NCBI RefSeq assembly: GCF_000442275.2
Contig: NZ_KE557306.1
Coordinates: 612,668-676,667, forward strand
Source: Litoreibacter arenae DSM 19593
GTDB lineage: Bacteria; Pseudomonadota; Alphaproteobacteria; Rhodobacterales; Rhodobacteraceae
Direction of reading: 5' to 3'
Length of the DNA: 64,000 nucleotides
In this document: one piece after another, positions 1-7,342 of the stretch
How positions within the stretch are numbered: position 1 is the first letter of the stretch
How the letters are laid out: the number at the start of each line of letters is the position of its first letter
Position numbers and translations under genes: made by a program
Notes under the pieces: model-generated
Database searches by the model: none
The model's input: only the letters and a program-made list of their open reading frames with translations
Told to the model about the DNA's origin: nothing

Positions 1-1
1 G

Positions 2-118
<117 letters not shown>

Positions 119-124
119 GATATA

Positions 125-163
125 CCCCCCGCGCGCGGCCACAGCGCGCGCGGGGGGCTTTTC
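125..163 (+). terminator. Rho-independent terminator after katG
   Basis: Perfect 12-bp GC-only stem (arms 125-136 and 146-157, CCCCCCGCGCGC with its complement) and a 9-base loop, followed by CTTTTC. It lies between the convergent katG and universal stress protein genes. Confidence 0.8.
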
Positions 164-169
164 TGCTGG

Positions 170-1024
170 CTAGTGCGTCATAAGCACCGGCATTTTCGTT
201 TGCGCCGTCAGGCTGGCTGTCGTGCCGCCGAACAGGTTTTCGCGCAGGCGGGACCGACCGTAGGCACCGGCGACCACGAGGTCGGCGCCAACCTCTTTGG
301 CGCGGCCCAGTATGCACTCCGCGATTTCGCGACCGCCGCTTGGATGCTGCTCGACCGTGACATTGCAGCCGTGGCGGGTCAGCCATTTGCCCAGGTCGGA
401 GCCGGGGTTTTCGCCGTCAGCCATCTCGCTCATCACTGGGTCGAAGCACGCCACCGTGACGGCCTTCGCCTGCTTGAGCAGAGGCAGCGCCTGTTTGACC
501 GTGCGTGCGGCGGGCAGGCTGGTGTTCCACGCGATCAGGATATGGTTTGGAGAGAGCGTCTTCTCGCCAGCGGTGTCGTTGATCACGACAGGCGCGGAGG
601 AGTTGAACAACAACCCGTGCAGCACGTTTTTGAACGTGTAAGGATCGTCTCGCAAGTCGTTAGAGATAAGGCATAAGTCGCATAGATTGGCGCGCCATGC
701 GACGAGGTCGGCAAGGCCTACCGGTTCGGCGCAGGCGGAATTGACATCACCGGACAGGCCTTCCTTGGCGAGCATGTCCTCGACCTCGTCGAGTTTGGCC
801 TTCAGGTCGGCCCCTGTTTGCTGGACGGCTTCCTGCCATGCGTCGGGAACCACGGGCGTTCCGTAAGGCAGCATGCCCACGCCATAGTTGGGGAATTGCG
901 GCACTGCCCCCACCGCCAGATAAGCAAGGTGCAGGTTTCCGGCCCGCGCGGCGTCGGTTACCGGAGAAAGGACGTCCATCGGGCATTTCGCGCCTATGAC
1001 GGTCAGAATGGTCGAGTTTTTCAT
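170..1024 (-). CDS. Universal stress protein (UspA family)
   Basis: A 284-residue cytoplasmic protein of the tandem or long UspA type. The C-terminal half carries the ATP-binding signature GAYGRSRLRENLFGGTTAS (residues 253-271), which fits the G-x2-G-x9-G-(S/T) pattern of nucleotide-binding Usp domains. The N-terminal half (TILTVIGAKCPMDVLSPVTDAARAG...) looks like a first, more divergent Usp domain. Such proteins are induced by starvation, oxygen limitation or oxidative stress. The gene is convergent with katG and divergent from cbpA; the 136-bp gap to cbpA holds a heat-shock-type promoter reading towards cbpA. The specific ligand or stress cannot be read from the sequence. Confidence 0.88.
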   Translation of the reverse strand: MKNSTILTVIGAKCPMDVLSPVTDAARAGNLHLAYLAVGAVPQFPNYGVGMLPYGTPVVPDAWQEAVQQTGADLKAKLDEVEDMLAKEGLSGDVNSACAEPVGLADLVAWRANLCDLCLISNDLRDDPYTFKNVLHGLLFNSSAPVVINDTAGEKTLSPNHILIAWNTSLPAARTVKQALPLLKQAKAVTVACFDPVMSEMADGENPGSDLGKWLTRHGCNVTVEQHPSGGREIAECILGRAKEVGADLVVAGAYGRSRLRENLFGGTTASLTAQTKMPVLMTH

Positions 1025-1077
1025 GTTGTAACCTCATCGCTATATGTCCCCAGTATACCAGAGCGGCGCGACCGTCG

Positions 1078-1106
1078 CTTGAGTTAGCGCAAATGCGACC
1101 CCAGAT
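1078..1106 (+). promoter_or_regulatory. Candidate RpoH (sigma-32) promoter for cbpA-cbpM
   Basis: CTTGAG (1078-1083), a 15-base spacer, then CCCCAGAT (1099-1106). This resembles the heat-shock consensus CTTGAA / CCCCATNT, about 55 bases before the cbpA start. The site fits the chaperone function of the downstream genes. Read from sequence only; not scored against a matrix. Confidence 0.5.
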
Positions 1107-1160
1107 ATTTGTGATACACTGCAATGCAATAGGACTATTCAGCCGGAGCATCCGTCGATC

Positions 1161-2111
1161 ATGGACTACAAGGATTACTACAAGGCGCTGGGCGTGGAGC
1201 GGACGGCGACTCAGGACGAGATCAAGCGCGCCTATCGCAAGCTGGCGCGAAAATACCATCCTGACGTGAACACCGAAGATGGTGCGGATGCCAAGTTCAA
1301 GGAAGCGGGCGAGGCGTTCGCGGTGCTTGGCGACGCGGAAAAGCGCGCCGCCTATGACCAGCTTGGCGCGGAGCCGCAAGGTGGCGGGCAGGGGTTCCGG
1401 CCGCCACCGGATTGGGATCAGCGCTATCATTTTTCCGAGCGGCCACATGGCGCGGGCGGACCGGATGACGCGGCGTTCAGCGACTTCTTCGAAAATCTGT
1501 TCCGGTCGGGGTCGCGGGCCGAAGGCTTCACGTCGCGCAGGCAGGCGGCAGGACAGGACCAGCACGCCCGCGTGGTGCTGGACCTTGAGGACGCATATCA
1601 CGGCACGACGCGTGTCCTGACCATGCAGTCGCCGGAAATGGACGATGCCGGTCGGTTGGTGATGAAAAACCGCAGCGTTTCTGTTAAAATCCCCAAAGGC
1701 GTCCGCGAGGGCCAGCATATACGGCTGAAGGGCAAGGGCTCCCCCGGATTTGGCGGCGGGCCTGCGGGCGATCTGTTTCTTGAAGTGTCGTTCGCCCCGC
1801 ATCCGACCTATCGCATTGACGGGCGCGACATCTATGTGGACCTGCCGGTTGCCCCGTGGGAGGCCGCGCTTGGCGGTAAGATCAGCATGCCGACACCTGC
1901 GGGCGAGGTCGGCGTGACGGTCCCGAAGAACGCGCGGGCGGGACAGAAGCTGCGCCTGAAAGGGCGCGGGCTTCCGGGCAAGAGGGCGGGCGATCTGTAT
2001 GCCGTGCTCAAGATCGTGAACCCGCCGAAGATCAACGACAAGGCGCGGGCTCTGTACGAGCAGATGGCACAGGAGATGAAGTTTGATCCCCGCAAGAACA
2101 TGGAGGGCTAA
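1161..2111 (+). CDS. cbpA: DnaJ-class co-chaperone CbpA
   Basis: A 316-residue type II J-protein that stimulates DnaK ATPase activity and binds unfolded clients; the E. coli homologue also binds curved DNA. The J domain occupies residues 1-70 with the essential HPD at 33-35. A Gly/Phe/Pro-rich linker follows (about 72-130), then the two beta-sandwich client-binding domains (about 130-300). There is no zinc-binding CXXCXGXG region, which separates it from DnaJ proper. It is followed after 3 bases by its partner cbpM, so the two are almost certainly one transcript. A heat-shock-like promoter sits just upstream. Confidence 0.93.
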   Translation: MDYKDYYKALGVERTATQDEIKRAYRKLARKYHPDVNTEDGADAKFKEAGEAFAVLGDAEKRAAYDQLGAEPQGGGQGFRPPPDWDQRYHFSERPHGAGGPDDAAFSDFFENLFRSGSRAEGFTSRRQAAGQDQHARVVLDLEDAYHGTTRVLTMQSPEMDDAGRLVMKNRSVSVKIPKGVREGQHIRLKGKGSPGFGGGPAGDLFLEVSFAPHPTYRIDGRDIYVDLPVAPWEAALGGKISMPTPAGEVGVTVPKNARAGQKLRLKGRGLPGKRAGDLYAVLKIVNPPKINDKARALYEQMAQEMKFDPRKNMEG

Positions 2112-2114
2112 GCC

Positions 2115-2426
2115 ATGAAGAAAGCGAAGATGCACAAGGACGAAGCTGAAACGCTGGACGAGCTGACATTGCACGAGCTGTGCCGCTTTTGCGACGCGGA
2201 CGAGGCTTGGGTGGTGCAGTTGATCCAGCACGGTGTGGTGGAGCCGCGCCAGGCCAGCGGTTCGGAATACAGTTTCAGCCATATCAGCGTGCTGCGGGCC
2301 AAGAAGGCCCGTCGGCTGGAGCGCGATCTGGGGGTCAATATGCCCGGTATCGCGCTGGCTCTGGACCTGCTGGAGGAGCGCGACCACCTACGCCGGATGC
2401 TTGGGCGGTTCGGGCTGGCCTCCTAG
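2115..2426 (+). CDS. cbpM: Chaperone modulator CbpM
   Basis: A 103-residue MerR-like helical protein. It begins with an acidic stretch followed by LTLHELCRFCDADEAWVVQL, the typical CbpM start, and ends in a long helix (DLLEERDHLRRMLGRF). In E. coli CbpM binds the J domain of CbpA and blocks its co-chaperone and DNA-binding activity. The 3-base spacing after cbpA, the classic pairing, supports the call as strongly as the sequence does. It could be annotated generically as a MerR family protein, but it would be unlikely to bind DNA itself. Confidence 0.88.
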   Translation: MKKAKMHKDEAETLDELTLHELCRFCDADEAWVVQLIQHGVVEPRQASGSEYSFSHISVLRAKKARRLERDLGVNMPGIALALDLLEERDHLRRMLGRFGLAS

Positions 2427-2449
2427 GCGATGCCACGGGCGGTTCGCCG

Positions 2450-3160
2450 TCAGGTGTGGAACATGGTCCCGACGAAGTAAGCAATCGCCGCGGCGGTCGA
2501 TCCAATCGCCAGCGTTTCGAGCGCCGAGCGCCACCATGGCGCAAGGGACCACCGGCTTTTAGCCGCCCCGATGCCGAAAAAGACCACAGCGGTCGCCGCT
2601 ATGGAGATGGTAAACGGGTTATCGAGCCCCAGCAGGAACGGCAGCAGTGGCACGATGCCTGCGGCCAGAAACGCAAGGAACGTCGCGATTGCGGCGGCCA
2701 TCGGGGCAGGGGGCGTAGGTGACAGGCCGTATTCGTCGGTCAACATCAGCTCGATCCATTTGCGCGGCTTGCTGGCGATGGCGTCGGTTGCTTGGTCGAG
2801 CAAGGTGCCGGTCAACCCCTTGGCCTCCAGAATTTGCCGAAGCTCTTCGCGCTCTCCGTCGGGGTAGTCGTGAATATGGCGCTGCTCGATGGCGCTGAGG
2901 CGGTGGCGATCATCCAGATCGGCCTTGGTGCCGGAATAGTTGCCCGCCGCCATGGAGAAGCCGTCAGCCAGCACGTTTGCGACCCCGAGCGCGATGATAA
3001 CCGTGTGGGACAACCCGGCCCCTTGCACGCCCGCCACAATGGCGAAAGTCGTCACCGCGCCGTCGATCCCGCCATAGATCATGTCCCGCAGATGGAGTGT
3101 GCCCCCACTTCCGGCGAGGCGTTCCGCGATTTCGGTTTTGCTGTGGCCGTGATCTTCCAT
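2450..3160 (-). CDS. VIT1/CCC1 family iron/manganese transporter
   Basis: A 236-residue inner-membrane protein with about five transmembrane helices: a pair near residues 25-70 (LRDMIYGGIDGAVTTFAIVA, then the ALGVANVLADGFSMAAGNYS helix) and three near the C-terminus (about 150-232). The cytosolic loop between them (about 75-145) is rich in E/H/D, as expected for the metal-binding domain of VIT proteins. The family exports or sequesters Fe2+ and Mn2+. The ATG at 3160 was chosen because AGGAGG precedes it by 9 bases; a longer open frame upstream has no comparable ribosome site. It is divergent from the phasin gene, with an FNR box between them. Confidence 0.85.
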   Translation of the reverse strand: MEDHGHSKTEIAERLAGSGGTLHLRDMIYGGIDGAVTTFAIVAGVQGAGLSHTVIIALGVANVLADGFSMAAGNYSGTKADLDDRHRLSAIEQRHIHDYPDGEREELRQILEAKGLTGTLLDQATDAIASKPRKWIELMLTDEYGLSPTPPAPMAAAIATFLAFLAAGIVPLLPFLLGLDNPFTISIAATAVVFFGIGAAKSRWSLAPWWRSALETLAIGSTAAAIAYFVGTMFHT

Positions 3161-3210
3161 GACGCCGCCTCCTGTGCGGACGACTCTTGCGCAGGTTGCG
3201 GGCGACAACA

Positions 3211-3251
3211 TTGATGCGGATCAATAGGGGGCGGGGCGAATATGCTATGAT
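3211..3251 (+). promoter_or_regulatory. FNR/FnrL box and -10 element upstream of the phasin-like gene
   Basis: TTGATGCGGATCAA (3211-3224) is an exact TTGAT-N4-ATCAA FNR site. A -10-like TATGAT at 3246-3251 predicts a start near 3258, which places the box centre at about -41, the class II activator position for the rightward gene. The site is also about 50 bases upstream of the divergent VIT1-like start, but no good -10 is seen in that direction. Confidence 0.65.
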
Positions 3252-3284
3252 CGGACCCGTAGCTACATTCAGGAGGATACCAAT

Positions 3285-3641
3285 ATGACTGGAAAAACCA
3301 CTGATAAGACACAAAAAACGCCTGAAGCCCCGGGGCTGAAAGCGATTCAGGATGTGCAGCAAGCGGGATTCAAATCGGCATCCGCTCTCGGCAACGCTTG
3401 GGCGGAAGCGCTGAGTAACCTTGGCGTGGAAGTGTTCGACTTCGTGGCGGAACGCGTGAAAGAAGACGTGCGCACGCAACACCAGTTGATGCATGCGAAG
3501 TCCCTGCAAGAAGTGCAGAAGATTCAAGGTGAGTTCGTGCAAAAGGCTCTGGACCAGTATTCGGCCGAGACCGGCAGGCTTGTCGAACTGAGCCAGGCCG
3601 CGATGGCGAAACTGCCCGGCACGAAGATCATGCCTGACTGA
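3285..3641 (+). CDS. Phasin family protein
   Basis: A 118-residue, almost entirely helical, membrane-segment-free protein. The pattern AIQDVQQAGFKSASALGNAW, followed by amphipathic helices ending in VELSQAAMAKLPG, matches the phasin_2 family. Phasins coat polyhydroxyalkanoate granules, and some act as stress-related, chaperone-like proteins. AGGAGG 9-14 bases upstream gives a firm start. No PHA synthase gene lies nearby, so the granule role is by family only. The FNR box and -10 just upstream suggest low-oxygen induction, in keeping with the neighbouring stress genes. Confidence 0.7.
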   Translation: MTGKTTDKTQKTPEAPGLKAIQDVQQAGFKSASALGNAWAEALSNLGVEVFDFVAERVKEDVRTQHQLMHAKSLQEVQKIQGEFVQKALDQYSAETGRLVELSQAAMAKLPGTKIMPD

Positions 3642-3698
3642 CCAACGCGACCGCCGCTGATATGTGGCAGCGCTACTGGCTCTACCAAAGGAAAACCG

Positions 3699-4040
3699 AT
3701 GATTACACCGACCAAGATGACGGCTGACATCAGCATCTGTGCGCAACCCTCGGCGAGAGACGTGGGCTTGATCCATACGCTTGGCTTCAAGTCCATCCTG
3801 TGCAACCGCCCCGACGGCGAAGCGATTGACCAGAGCCTTTACGAAGAGATGCGACAGGCTGCCGCCTATAGCGGCCTCAAGGCTGCATACCTGCCGATCG
3901 GGCAGGACGGCCCGACGGAGGCCGACGTGGAAAAGTTGGCCGAGCTGGTCCGGACTCTGCCGCGCCCGATACTGGCGTATTGCGAAACGGGCGACCGGTG
4001 CGAACGGCTGATCAACGCCATGATGGCCAGCGAGGTCTGA
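3699..4040 (+). CDS. DUF442/BLH-type phosphatase-like protein (TIGR01244 family)
   Basis: A 113-residue single-domain protein. Residues 1-60 (ITPTKMTADISICAQPSARD, then LGFKSILCNRPDGE) match the start of beta-lactamase-hydrolase-like (DUF442) domains. The C-terminal AYCETGDRCERL resembles the phosphatase-like CxxGxR loop of this family (usually YCRSGTRS). In related bacteria the domain is often fused or adjacent to sulfide-oxidising persulfide dioxygenases or rhodaneses. Here it stands alone 58 bp after the phasin gene and is convergent with the TRAP operon. Substrate unknown. Confidence 0.72.
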   Translation: MITPTKMTADISICAQPSARDVGLIHTLGFKSILCNRPDGEAIDQSLYEEMRQAAAYSGLKAAYLPIGQDGPTEADVEKLAELVRTLPRPILAYCETGDRCERLINAMMASEV

Positions 4041-4072
4041 GGGCGAAGGCGCGTCAGAGCCTACGGCGTCGG

Positions 4073-5404
4073 TCAGCCGCCGCCGTAGATATATATCGGC
4101 AGCCATGTCGCGATTGCCGGGAACAGGAACACCAGCGACAGCCCGAGTATCTGGATGACCATGAACTGCATCATGCCGAAGTATATGTCCTTGAGATCCC
4201 ATTCCGGCACCACGCCTTTCAGAAAGTAGGCTGACAAGGCCACGGGCGGACTGAGCCACGCGGTTTGCAGACAGACCGCGACGAGGATGGCGAACCACAG
4301 CATATCGACCTGCAACTCCAGCAGCACGGGCGACAGGATCGGCAGGATGATCAGCACGATCGGCACCCATTCGAGCGGCCAGCCGAGCACGAAGACCAGC
4401 GCGAGGATCAGGATCACCACCACGGAAGCCGAGACGTCGAGGTTCAGCAGCAGCTCGGTGATCATGGTCGGTGTGCCAAGGCGCGAGAACACGGCGCCGA
4501 AGAAGTTGGACGCGGCGACCAGGAACAGGATCAGGACCGAGATTTCCAGCGTCTTGATCAGCGCGTCATATAGGCCTGCCCAAGTGAACTTGCGATACCC
4601 GATGGCCAGCAGGATGGAGCCGAATGCCCCCATGCCCGCGCCCTCGGTCGGAGTGGCCCAGCCTGCGAGGATCGAGCCCAATGCGAAGGCGATCAGGATC
4701 GTGGGCGGGACGAGGCCGAAGAACAGCTCTTTCCAGATGATGGACCGGTTTTCGGGGATCATGTCCTCGGGCAGGGGCGGGCCAAGCTTGGGGTTTATCC
4801 AGCAGCGTCCCAAGGCGTAGATCACATAGAGACCGGCCATCAGGATGCCGGGGAAGATGGCCGCCGCGAACAGGTCGGTGACGGGGATTTCCAGCACCGG
4901 CCCCATGACCACCAGCATGATCGACGGCGGGATCAGGATGCCCAGCGTGCCGCCTGCGGTGATGGTCCCTGCCGCCAGCCGCACGTCATAGCCGGAGCGG
5001 TTCATGGTCTTCGCCGCCATGATGCCAAGGATGGTGACAGAGGCGCCCACGATGCCGGTTGCCGCGCCGAAGACCACAGACACGAACAGCACCGCGAGGT
5101 AGAGCGAGCCTTTCATGCGGGCCAGCATCATCTGGATGGCCGCGAATAATCGCTCCATCAATCCGGCCTGCTCCATCATGAAGCCCATGAACACGAAGAG
5201 CGGGACCGCCGCGAGGGTCTGCTCCATCATCGAGTTGTAGAATTGCAGCGTCATCAGGAAGACGGTCAGTTTCACGCCGAAGCCCCAAGCGCCGAAGACG
5301 ACGCCCAGAAAGATCAGGGTGAAGGAGATCGGGAAGCCGATAAAGATCGCGAACAGCATGGCCCCGATCATGAACAGGCCGATTATTTCGTTGGAGAATT
5401 CCAT
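4073..5404 (-). CDS. dctM: TRAP transporter large permease (DctM subunit)
   Basis: A 443-residue, highly hydrophobic inner-membrane protein with about 12 helices, the Na+-coupled transport subunit of a tripartite ATP-independent periplasmic transporter. Family landmarks include FIGFPISFTLIFLGVVFG near the start and GGTLGILIPPSIMLVVMG in the middle. The ATG at 5404 shares its A with the TGA of the small permease gene (TGATG), so translation is coupled; an in-frame codon 12 residues upstream is rejected for that reason. Last gene of the GMC-dctP-dctQ-dctM run. Confidence 0.93.
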   Translation of the reverse strand: MEFSNEIIGLFMIGAMLFAIFIGFPISFTLIFLGVVFGAWGFGVKLTVFLMTLQFYNSMMEQTLAAVPLFVFMGFMMEQAGLMERLFAAIQMMLARMKGSLYLAVLFVSVVFGAATGIVGASVTILGIMAAKTMNRSGYDVRLAAGTITAGGTLGILIPPSIMLVVMGPVLEIPVTDLFAAAIFPGILMAGLYVIYALGRCWINPKLGPPLPEDMIPENRSIIWKELFFGLVPPTILIAFALGSILAGWATPTEGAGMGAFGSILLAIGYRKFTWAGLYDALIKTLEISVLILFLVAASNFFGAVFSRLGTPTMITELLLNLDVSASVVVILILALVFVLGWPLEWVPIVLIILPILSPVLLELQVDMLWFAILVAVCLQTAWLSPPVALSAYFLKGVVPEWDLKDIYFGMMQFMVIQILGLSLVFLFPAIATWLPIYIYGGG

Positions 5405-6033
5405 CAGACGGGCCACTTTCCGCGTGTCGCGGCGTACCACGATTTCAAGATTTCAGAGATACCCTGAATGCACAGGAAGAAGACCCCAGCTGTCAGGGCC
5501 ATTTTGACGGGCCACACGATGGGTGCCCATGTGCTGTCACCGGCGCGCTCGCCTTGCAGGAAGGACTTGGCGGAGAAGTCGTAGCCCGCCTTCAGAAAAA
5601 ACAGCATCGCGGGCATGAACAGCACCACGTAGAGGATCAGATCGACGCGGCCCTGCGTGCGGTCCGAGAAGCCGCGATAGATGAAGTCAGCCCGGATATG
5701 CAGCCCGCGCATCAGCGCGTAGGCGGCACCCAGCATGAAGGACATCCCGTAGAGCATCCGCGACAGGTCGTAGGACCACAGCGTCGGCGCGATGAAGAAC
5801 TTGCGGGCGATGACCTCGTAAACCATGGCGAGGATGATCGGCACGACCAGAAGGCACGCGATGCGGCCTTGCCAGTTGGAGAAATGGTCGATGGCGTAGA
5901 TCGCCTTGCGGGCGAGGGGGTGCATGTCGTCGGGCAGTTTCTTGCCCACGGCTCCGCCCGCATCCGCGAGAAGCTCGTCACCGACATTCTCGTATTCCGA
6001 GAAGTCGATCTTGTCTTGATCTTCGTTCATCAT
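5404..6033 (-). CDS. dctQ: TRAP transporter small permease (DctQ subunit)
   Basis: A 209-residue inner-membrane protein with an acidic cytoplasmic N-terminus of about 50 residues (MMNEDQDKIDFSEYENVGDE) and four transmembrane helices starting near residue 55. The segment RMLYGMSFMLGAAYALMRGL is characteristic of DctQ. The subunit bridges the binding protein and the large permease. The long N-terminal tail is unusual but common in the subgroup paired with TakP/FcbT-like binding proteins. It is coupled to dctM by a TGATG overlap, and preceded by a 9-bp intercistronic stem-loop after dctP. Confidence 0.88.
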   Translation of the reverse strand: MMNEDQDKIDFSEYENVGDELLADAGGAVGKKLPDDMHPLARKAIYAIDHFSNWQGRIACLLVVPIILAMVYEVIARKFFIAPTLWSYDLSRMLYGMSFMLGAAYALMRGLHIRADFIYRGFSDRTQGRVDLILYVVLFMPAMLFFLKAGYDFSAKSFLQGERAGDSTWAPIVWPVKMALTAGVFFLCIQGISEILKSWYAATRGKWPV

Positions 6034-6074
6034 CGGACTGTCCCCCTTGGCAAATGAGCCTTGGCGTGTGTGGT

Positions 6075-6102
6075 CCTGCCCGCATCACACGACGCGGGCA
6101 GG
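6075..6102 (-). promoter_or_regulatory. Intercistronic stem-loop between dctP and dctQ
   Basis: Perfect 9-bp inverted repeat, CCTGCCCGC (6075-6083) and GCGGGCAGG (6094-6102), with a 10-base loop. It lies 12 bases past the dctP stop codon and has no U-run, so it is more likely an mRNA-stabilising or partial-attenuation element than a full terminator. Confidence 0.5.
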
Positions 6103-6114
6103 GGAGGTTTTGTG

Positions 6115-7218
6115 TTACTTTTCGCCAGCCAGTTCAGCCGCATAGGCGCGGCCCAGATTGGCGTTGGACGTTTGCGCACCGGCCCAGAACGGAACTGCGG
6201 TCCGTGCGAAGTCCTTTTGGGACTGCCACACTTCCGCAAAGAACGCGTTGTCGGCGGCGTTGGTCTCCAGCGCTTTGTTGGCGGCTGCCATGTACTCGGT
6301 GAAGTAGTCGGCAGGGGTGTCATGCAGGATCACGCCGTCCTCGTTCACCAGCTTGTCCAGCGCCAGACCGTTTTCACGGATGCGGTAGGCCATGGATTTC
6401 ATCAGCGACGCGTTTGCGGCGACTTCGATGGCTTTCTGCTGCAAAGGCGTCAGGCCGTTGTAGACGTCACCATTGATGTAAAGGTCAGCGTTCACAACAA
6501 CCTGGTGCAGGCCTTGAAGGTAGTAGTGCTTCAGGACTTTCTGGAAGCCGAAGACTGAGTCAGGCTTCGGGCAGCACCATTCCGCCGCGTCGATAGTGCC
6601 TTTTTCCAGCGCGGGCAGGATGTCCCCGCCGCCCATGGCGACCGAGGCCACGCCGATGTCCTTATAGGTCTGGCCCGGAATGCCCGGAGGTGTCCGGAAG
6701 CGGTATTTGCGGAAGTCGGCCATCGTCTCGATCGGCTCTTTGAACCACCCCAAGGCCTCTGGGCCAACGGGTTGCAGCATGAAGCCTTTGACGTTCACGC
6801 CCATCTCTTTCCACAGCTGGTCATACAGCTCCTTGCCGCCTGCATTCAGGAACCACGACATGAACGCGATGTTGTCGATGCCGACACCGGCACCAGCCAC
6901 CGGCGAGCCGAAGAGCATGGCGGCAGGGTGCTTGCCCGACCAGTAATGCGTCCACGCAAAGCCGCCTTCGATCAGGCCTGCGTCAACCGCGTCGAGCGTT
7001 TCCTGCACGCCCACGACGGAGCCTGCGGGCAGCACCTCGATGACGACTTCGCCGTCGGTCAGGGCTTTGACATCCTCTGCGAAGTCTTTGAGCATGACGA
7101 TCTCGTCCGCCGAGGACGGGATCACCGATTGCACGCGGATCGTGGTCTCGGCAAATGCCGCCGAGGCCAGCATGGACAAGCCCAGTGCGCCTGCCGTGAT
7201 GGTTTTCAAGTTCAACAT
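6115..7218 (-). CDS. dctP: TRAP transporter substrate-binding protein (DctP family, TakP/FcbT-like)
   Basis: A 367-residue periplasmic protein. A Sec signal peptide (MLNLKTITAGALGLSMLASA, cleavage after AFA) is followed by TTIRVQSVIPSSADE. The segment FRTPPGIPGQ with GGGDILPALEKGTIDAAEW matches the ligand/metal region of the TakP-like subgroup, where the Glu-Trp pair helps bind a metal-organic acid complex. The following WHEP motif of TakP is LHQ here, so ligand chemistry may differ. GGGAGG before ATG 7218 fixes the start. Co-transcribed with the GMC oxidoreductase upstream, it probably delivers that enzyme's substrate or a precursor. Confidence 0.88.
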   Translation of the reverse strand: MLNLKTITAGALGLSMLASAAFAETTIRVQSVIPSSADEIVMLKDFAEDVKALTDGEVVIEVLPAGSVVGVQETLDAVDAGLIEGGFAWTHYWSGKHPAAMLFGSPVAGAGVGIDNIAFMSWFLNAGGKELYDQLWKEMGVNVKGFMLQPVGPEALGWFKEPIETMADFRKYRFRTPPGIPGQTYKDIGVASVAMGGGDILPALEKGTIDAAEWCCPKPDSVFGFQKVLKHYYLQGLHQVVVNADLYINGDVYNGLTPLQQKAIEVAANASLMKSMAYRIRENGLALDKLVNEDGVILHDTPADYFTEYMAAANKALETNAADNAFFAEVWQSQKDFARTAVPFWAGAQTSNANLGRAYAAELAGEK

Positions 7219-7342
7219 AAGGTCCTCCCTTAAGGTCCAAGCCTTCCGATTAATCTCTGGCAAAACGGGGAAGGCATCCCGCGCCGCCTTTTCTTCAACG
7301 TCTCACCGCGCTCCTCCTCCAAGGTGCGGTGGTTGAATTCTG

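Noticed and set aside
1079-1092. TTGAGTTAGCGCAA as an FNR-type site upstream of cbpA
   Set aside because: Only the outer TTG/CAA match and the stretch is better explained as part of the RpoH-like promoter.
747-2387. 546-codon open frame on the minus strand
   Set aside because: Lies antisense to cbpA and cbpM and part of the usp gene, has no ribosome site, and its translation is Arg/His/Leu-rich without any domain; a GC-rich shadow.
4061-4088. CTACGGCG...CGCCGTAG hairpin at the end of dctM
   Set aside because: Part of it is dctM coding sequence including the stop codon, and no T-run follows; not supported as a terminator.
2964-4370. 468-codon open frame on the minus strand
   Set aside because: Covers the phasin and DUF442 genes and parts of their neighbours in the opposite direction; composition is that of a shadow frame.
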